This document shows positions 61,518-64,000 of a DNA stretch of 64,000 bases, one piece after another. A program made the translations under genes and the position numbers. This DNA comes from Sandaracinus sp. GTDB taxonomy: Bacteria > Myxococcota_A > Polyangia > Polyangiales > Houyiibacteriaceae. The notes beneath the pieces are model-generated. The model was not told the DNA's origin and ran no database searches. It worked only from the letters and a program-made list of their open reading frames with translations. Location: positions 41,171 to 105,170 of the forward strand of contig PABA01000214.1 of NCBI GenBank assembly GCA_002699025.1, read 5' to 3'. How positions within the stretch are numbered: position 1 is the stretch's first letter; each line of letters starts with the position of its first letter.

Positions 61518-62027
61518 ATGAGCGAGACGGACCGCCCCGGCCCCCGCGTGACCGCCGACATCCTCCGGGACATCGGCCTCTTCGGCGGGCTCGACGACGA
61601 GACCCTGACCATCCTCGCGCGCGAGCTGCCGACGACCCACGTCGAGGTGGGCGAATCCGTCGTCGAGGAAGGGGACCTGAGCCGCGAGATGTTCGTCGTC
61701 ATCGGCGGCGAGCTCGAGGTGGTGAAGAAGGGGCCGCGCGGCGGCGAGTTCCGCGTGGCGCTCTTCGGCCCGGGCGACTGGTTCGGCGAGATGAGCATCC
61801 TCGACGTGCAGCCGCGCTCGGCCACGGTGCGGGCCGTGGCGCCGACGATGCTCGTGCGCATCTCGAACGAGCACGTGGAGAAGCTGCTCTACCGGCGCGA
61901 CCTGAAGGCCTACGCGTTGCTCCTGATGAACATCGCGCGCGAGCTGAGCCGCCGGCTGCGCGTCGCCGACGGCATCCTCGGCCAGTTCGTCAGCACGGTC
62001 GGCGACACCTACGCCTCGAAGTCGTAG
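61518..62027 (+). CDS. Cyclic-nucleotide-binding-domain protein
   Basis: A 169-residue protein with one cNMP-binding domain (DIGLFGGLDDETLTILAREL, then VVEEGDLSREMFVVIGGELE, and FGPGDWFGEMSILDVQPRSA before the invariant arginine). No DNA-binding helix-turn-helix follows the domain, so it is probably not a CRP-type regulator. The GEMSIL-xxxPRSA phosphate-binding cassette is complete. The start ATG 61518 has GGAGAG about 6 bases upstream; a longer ATG at 61464 is less likely. It is divergent from the kinase gene across a 244-bp gap that contains GGTATCC, a possible -10 element. The target is unknown. Confidence 0.87.
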   Translation: MSETDRPGPRVTADILRDIGLFGGLDDETLTILARELPTTHVEVGESVVEEGDLSREMFVVIGGELEVVKKGPRGGEFRVALFGPGDWFGEMSILDVQPRSATVRAVAPTMLVRISNEHVEKLLYRRDLKAYALLLMNIARELSRRLRVADGILGQFVSTVGDTYASKS

Positions 62028-62074
62028 AGGCCGCTCGGAGAAGACCGCGCCGCCCAGAGCGCGCCACCAAAGAA

Positions 62075-62125
62075 CACCGCGCCGCTCGGAGCACCGGGCC
62101 GCTCGGAGCACCGCGCCGCTCAGAG
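62075..62125. repeat. 17-bp tandem repeat including a stop codon
   Basis: Three exact 17-bp-period units (62075-62091, 62092-62108, 62109-62125) based on CACCGCGCCGCTCGGAG. The last unit contains the stop codon of the PPDK regulatory gene (62120-62122). It resembles the array at 58887. Confidence 0.85.
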
Positions 62126-62962
62126 CACGCGGGGCGGGAGCCAGCTCTCGCCGTTCTCCCGCTCCTTGTAGGCCTCGAGGATGATGGTCGCCGTCTCCTC
62201 GATGGCCCGGTTGCTCACGTTGACCGTGAGCCAGTCCGGGTGCCGCTTGAAGATCCCGTGGGCGAAGTCGAGCTCGGCCTTCACGTGCTCGCGCATGCCG
62301 TAGTTCGCGTCGACGGGCATGCCGAGCTGCTGGAGGCGCTGCTTGCGGATCTCCAGGAGCAGATCGATCTCGATCATCAGCCCGACGACCTTGTGGCTCG
62401 GGACCTCGTAGAGCTCCTTCGGGGGCTCCACGCCGAGCACCAGGGGCACGTTGGCCACCTTCAGGCCGCGGCCCGCGAGGTAGGTCGAGAGCGGCGTCTT
62501 GCTCGTGCGGCTCACGCCCGTGAGGACGAGGTCGGCCTTGCGGAGGTTCCGCGGCTCCTTGCCGTCGTCGCTCTTCACGGCGAACTCGATGGCCTCGACC
62601 CGGCGGAAGTACTCCTCCGAGAGGGACATCTGCGCCGTCGGGATGTTGAGCGGCTGGGTGTCGAGGAAGTTGCCGACCTTGTGGATCAGCGAGCCGATGA
62701 CGTCGACGGTCTCGACGCGGCGCTCCCGCCCCTGCTCGAACATGAAGTCCCGGAGCTCCGGGCGGACGAGCGTGAACACCACCATGGCGCCCTGCTCCGC
62801 CGCCTTGTCCATGACCTCGCGGACGCCGCCCTCGTCACGCACGCGGGTGAAGAGGCGCACGCGGACCCGGTGGTCCGGGAACTGGAGGAGCGCGGCGCGG
62901 ACGACGCGCTCGGCGGTCTCACCGGTGGAGTCGCTGACGACGAAGATCGGTTTGTGGTCCAT
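62120..62962 (-). CDS. Pyruvate phosphate dikinase regulatory protein (DUF299 kinase/phosphotransferase)
   Basis: A 280-residue bifunctional serine/threonine kinase and phosphorylase of the PPSR/PDRP family, which switches pyruvate phosphate dikinase or PEP synthase by ADP-dependent phosphorylation. Motifs: N-terminal VVSDSTGETAERVVRAAL, the P-loop-like GVSRTSKTPLSTYLAGRGLK (near residue 149), VPLVLGVEPPKELYEV, and the C-terminal IEETATIILEAYKER. Length is standard. No PPDK gene is nearby. The start is ATG 62962, 62 bp from the end of the 48-residue basic protein gene on the same strand. Confidence 0.93.
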   Translation of the reverse strand: MDHKPIFVVSDSTGETAERVVRAALLQFPDHRVRVRLFTRVRDEGGVREVMDKAAEQGAMVVFTLVRPELRDFMFEQGRERRVETVDVIGSLIHKVGNFLDTQPLNIPTAQMSLSEEYFRRVEAIEFAVKSDDGKEPRNLRKADLVLTGVSRTSKTPLSTYLAGRGLKVANVPLVLGVEPPKELYEVPSHKVVGLMIEIDLLLEIRKQRLQQLGMPVDANYGMREHVKAELDFAHGIFKRHPDWLTVNVSNRAIEETATIILEAYKERENGESWLPPRVL

Positions 62963-63024
62963 GGGGCGGCCGGCGGAACGGGAGACGAGAGAGGCGGACG
63001 ACGTCAGGGTCGCCCGCCTGAGCC

Positions 63025-63171
63025 TCACTTGCCGCGCTTGAAGCGGCGGCCGAGCGGCTTGCCGTGCATGCGGTTCTGGCGGCGGCGCTGCTTGGCCTTG
63101 AGCTTCGCCTTCTTCCGGCTGGTCTTCTTGCGGTTGTTGATGCGCGACTTGCGCGAGATGGGCAGGTACAT
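63025..63171 (-). CDS. 48-residue highly basic protein
   Basis: A small frame not usually called because of its length: about 22 of 48 residues are Lys or Arg. The sequence begins MYLPISRKSRINNRKK and ends GRRFKRGK, with a middle KKAKLKAKQRRRQNRMHGKP. GGAG lies about 9 bases before the ATG, and a candidate promoter is just upstream. It looks like a small ribosome- or nucleic-acid-associated protein, similar in style to the short basic proteins bL34, bL36 or THX. I do not recognise a specific match, and the function is unknown. Codon use agrees with its neighbours, which supports it being real. Confidence 0.65.
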   Translation of the reverse strand: MYLPISRKSRINNRKKTSRKKAKLKAKQRRRQNRMHGKPLGRRFKRGK

Positions 63172-63219
63172 GATCCGTGTCTCCGGATAGAGTGTCGACC
63201 CGACGGACGCCGGGCCGAC

Positions 63220-63248
63220 GTATTAGGAGATGGGCGCCCCCCCCGCAA
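63220..63248 (-). promoter_or_regulatory. Weak candidate promoter for the 48-residue gene
   Basis: On the minus strand TTGCGG (63248-63243) and TAATAC (63225-63220) are separated by 17 bp. The -10 match is only partial. It would give a leader of about 40 bases before ATG 63171. Confidence 0.3.
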
Positions 63249-64000
63249 GCCTCTTCCGCCCGCCTCGCGCGCCTCCGCCCGCCGTCCGCGCTCCGCCGCC
63301 CATGCGTCGCAGCCGGCCGCAGACAGCCCCGCGCCGCATCGCCGGCCCGCAGCGCGCCCTTCGCGCGACAGTCTGCTGTCCGCTCTCCGCCGGGAGAAGC
63401 TAGCTGCACGCCGACCCGCGCCGCGTCCGCGGAGCCCGCGCACGATCGCAGCGCGAAGCGTTTCGAGGGACGGGTGGCATCCGCAGAAGCCGACTCGCCG
63501 CTCCCGAGCTGCCGAGATCGCGATCGCCAGGAGCGGAACTCGCCGTCCGCAGCAGCGACGGCGTCTGCCCAGGGGGCTCCACGGCGGCGCACCGGCAGAG
63601 AAGCACGGCCGCCGCGAGGGAGGCGCTGCGGCCGCGAACGCGGCAAAGCCAAGCGCCTGCGAAGGGAAGCTCTGCGGCCGCGGAGCGACAAAGCCACCGC
63701 GCTGCAAAGGGGAGCGCCCCGGCCGGAGCGGCGAGGTCACCGCGCTGCGAAGGGGAGCGCCCCGGCCGCGGAGCGGCGAAGTCACATCACTGCGAAGGGG
63801 AGCGCCCCGGCCGCGGAGCGGCGAAGTCACCGCACTGCGAAGGGGAGCGCCCCCACATCCGCCCGGTAGCCCGGCCCCACGGAGCCGCCTCCCCGTAGCG
63901 TCGAAGAACCGACCCGTGTGACGCCGCCGAAGGCGGCGCCGAGCGGCCCACGGCCGCGCTGGTAAGCCAAAAATAGCGAGCGCCAGCGAGCGGAAGACGC
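63249..64000. other. No supported gene in the right edge region
   Basis: Beyond the 45-bp array I see no gene with a normal start, ribosome site or recognisable product. The frames here are Arg/Pro/Ala-rich on both strands, as expected from GC-rich filler. A gene that starts beyond 64000 may lie near the edge. Confidence 0.55.
63612..63851. repeat. 45-bp tandem repeat array
   Basis: Units beginning CTGCGAAGGGGAGCGCC start at 63657, 63702, 63745, 63790 and 63835. The last three intervals are 43, 45 and 45 bp. An older degraded unit precedes at about 63612. The core GGAGCGCCCCGGCCGCGGAG is nearly invariant. The unit length is a multiple of three, so long open frames cross it on both strands; these are not supported as genes. 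Confidence 0.9.

Overview
This window comes from a high-GC bacterium (roughly 70% G+C by eye). It is most likely a Myxococcota species, and inference from gene content suggests a Polyangia or Sandaracinus-like lineage. Supporting evidence is an mglB-mglA polarity module plus a second MglA-type GTPase, many large Asp-rich lipoproteins (thrombospondin type 3/VWA, MopE-like metal-binding, SbsA-type Ig, RCC1), an M36-like protease with a MYXO-CTERM-like tail, and a Ser/Thr kinase with PEGA domains. No rRNA or tRNA gene, CRISPR array, insertion sequence or origin was recognised.

Layout. 1-291: end of an ACT-domain (GcvR-like) gene. 557-2578: TSP3/VWA lipoprotein. 2565-6858: a visibly lower-GC island of small minus-strand genes resembling immunity proteins of polymorphic toxin systems (barstar, Imm1-like, DUF4265-like, DUF7674-like, PH-like and DUF2283-like), with internal duplications, overlapping starts, a homopolymer frameshift and a 121-bp repeat on both sides of one half. 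No cognate toxin is in the window. 7153-10886: DUF7151-like lipoprotein, MglA-like GTPase with a long tail, small lipoprotein. 10977-14121: sppA, mglB, mglA. 14346-20973: TPR membrane protein, carboxypeptidase-regulatory-like lipoprotein, glutaredoxin, metalloprotease, GH113-like protein, peroxiredoxin and SIMPL protein. 20999-29401: leuS, lipase-like lipoprotein, RCC1 lipoprotein and DUF7305-like lipoprotein.

29862-41243 is a minus-strand operon of four surface lipoproteins, two of them tandem paralogues. It is divergent from an ECF sigma/FecR/beta-barrel-like operon at 41435-44787. Both operons carry the same bipartite sequence (TGAGCCGTTTT-N11-GCACT) in the same orientation relative to transcription. 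This is the strongest regulatory lead here: the ECF factor may drive itself and the lipoprotein operon.

44858-47199 holds a TPP riboswitch, a hairpin that can mask the Shine-Dalgarno sequence, thiC, and a translationally overlapping cytochrome c lipoprotein. 47766-50493 is ftsE-ftsX-envC-like (division-site murein hydrolysis). 50814-58783 has a MopE-like lipoprotein, enoyl-CoA hydratase, a three-gene TPR/membrane cluster and panB-panC. 58931-63171 carries the PEGA kinase, a cyclic-nucleotide-binding protein, a PPDK regulatory protein and an unlisted 48-residue basic protein.

Short GC-rich tandem arrays (periods 15, 17, 18, 45, 48 and 81 bp) occur throughout. Two of them include the stop codon of the neighbouring gene.
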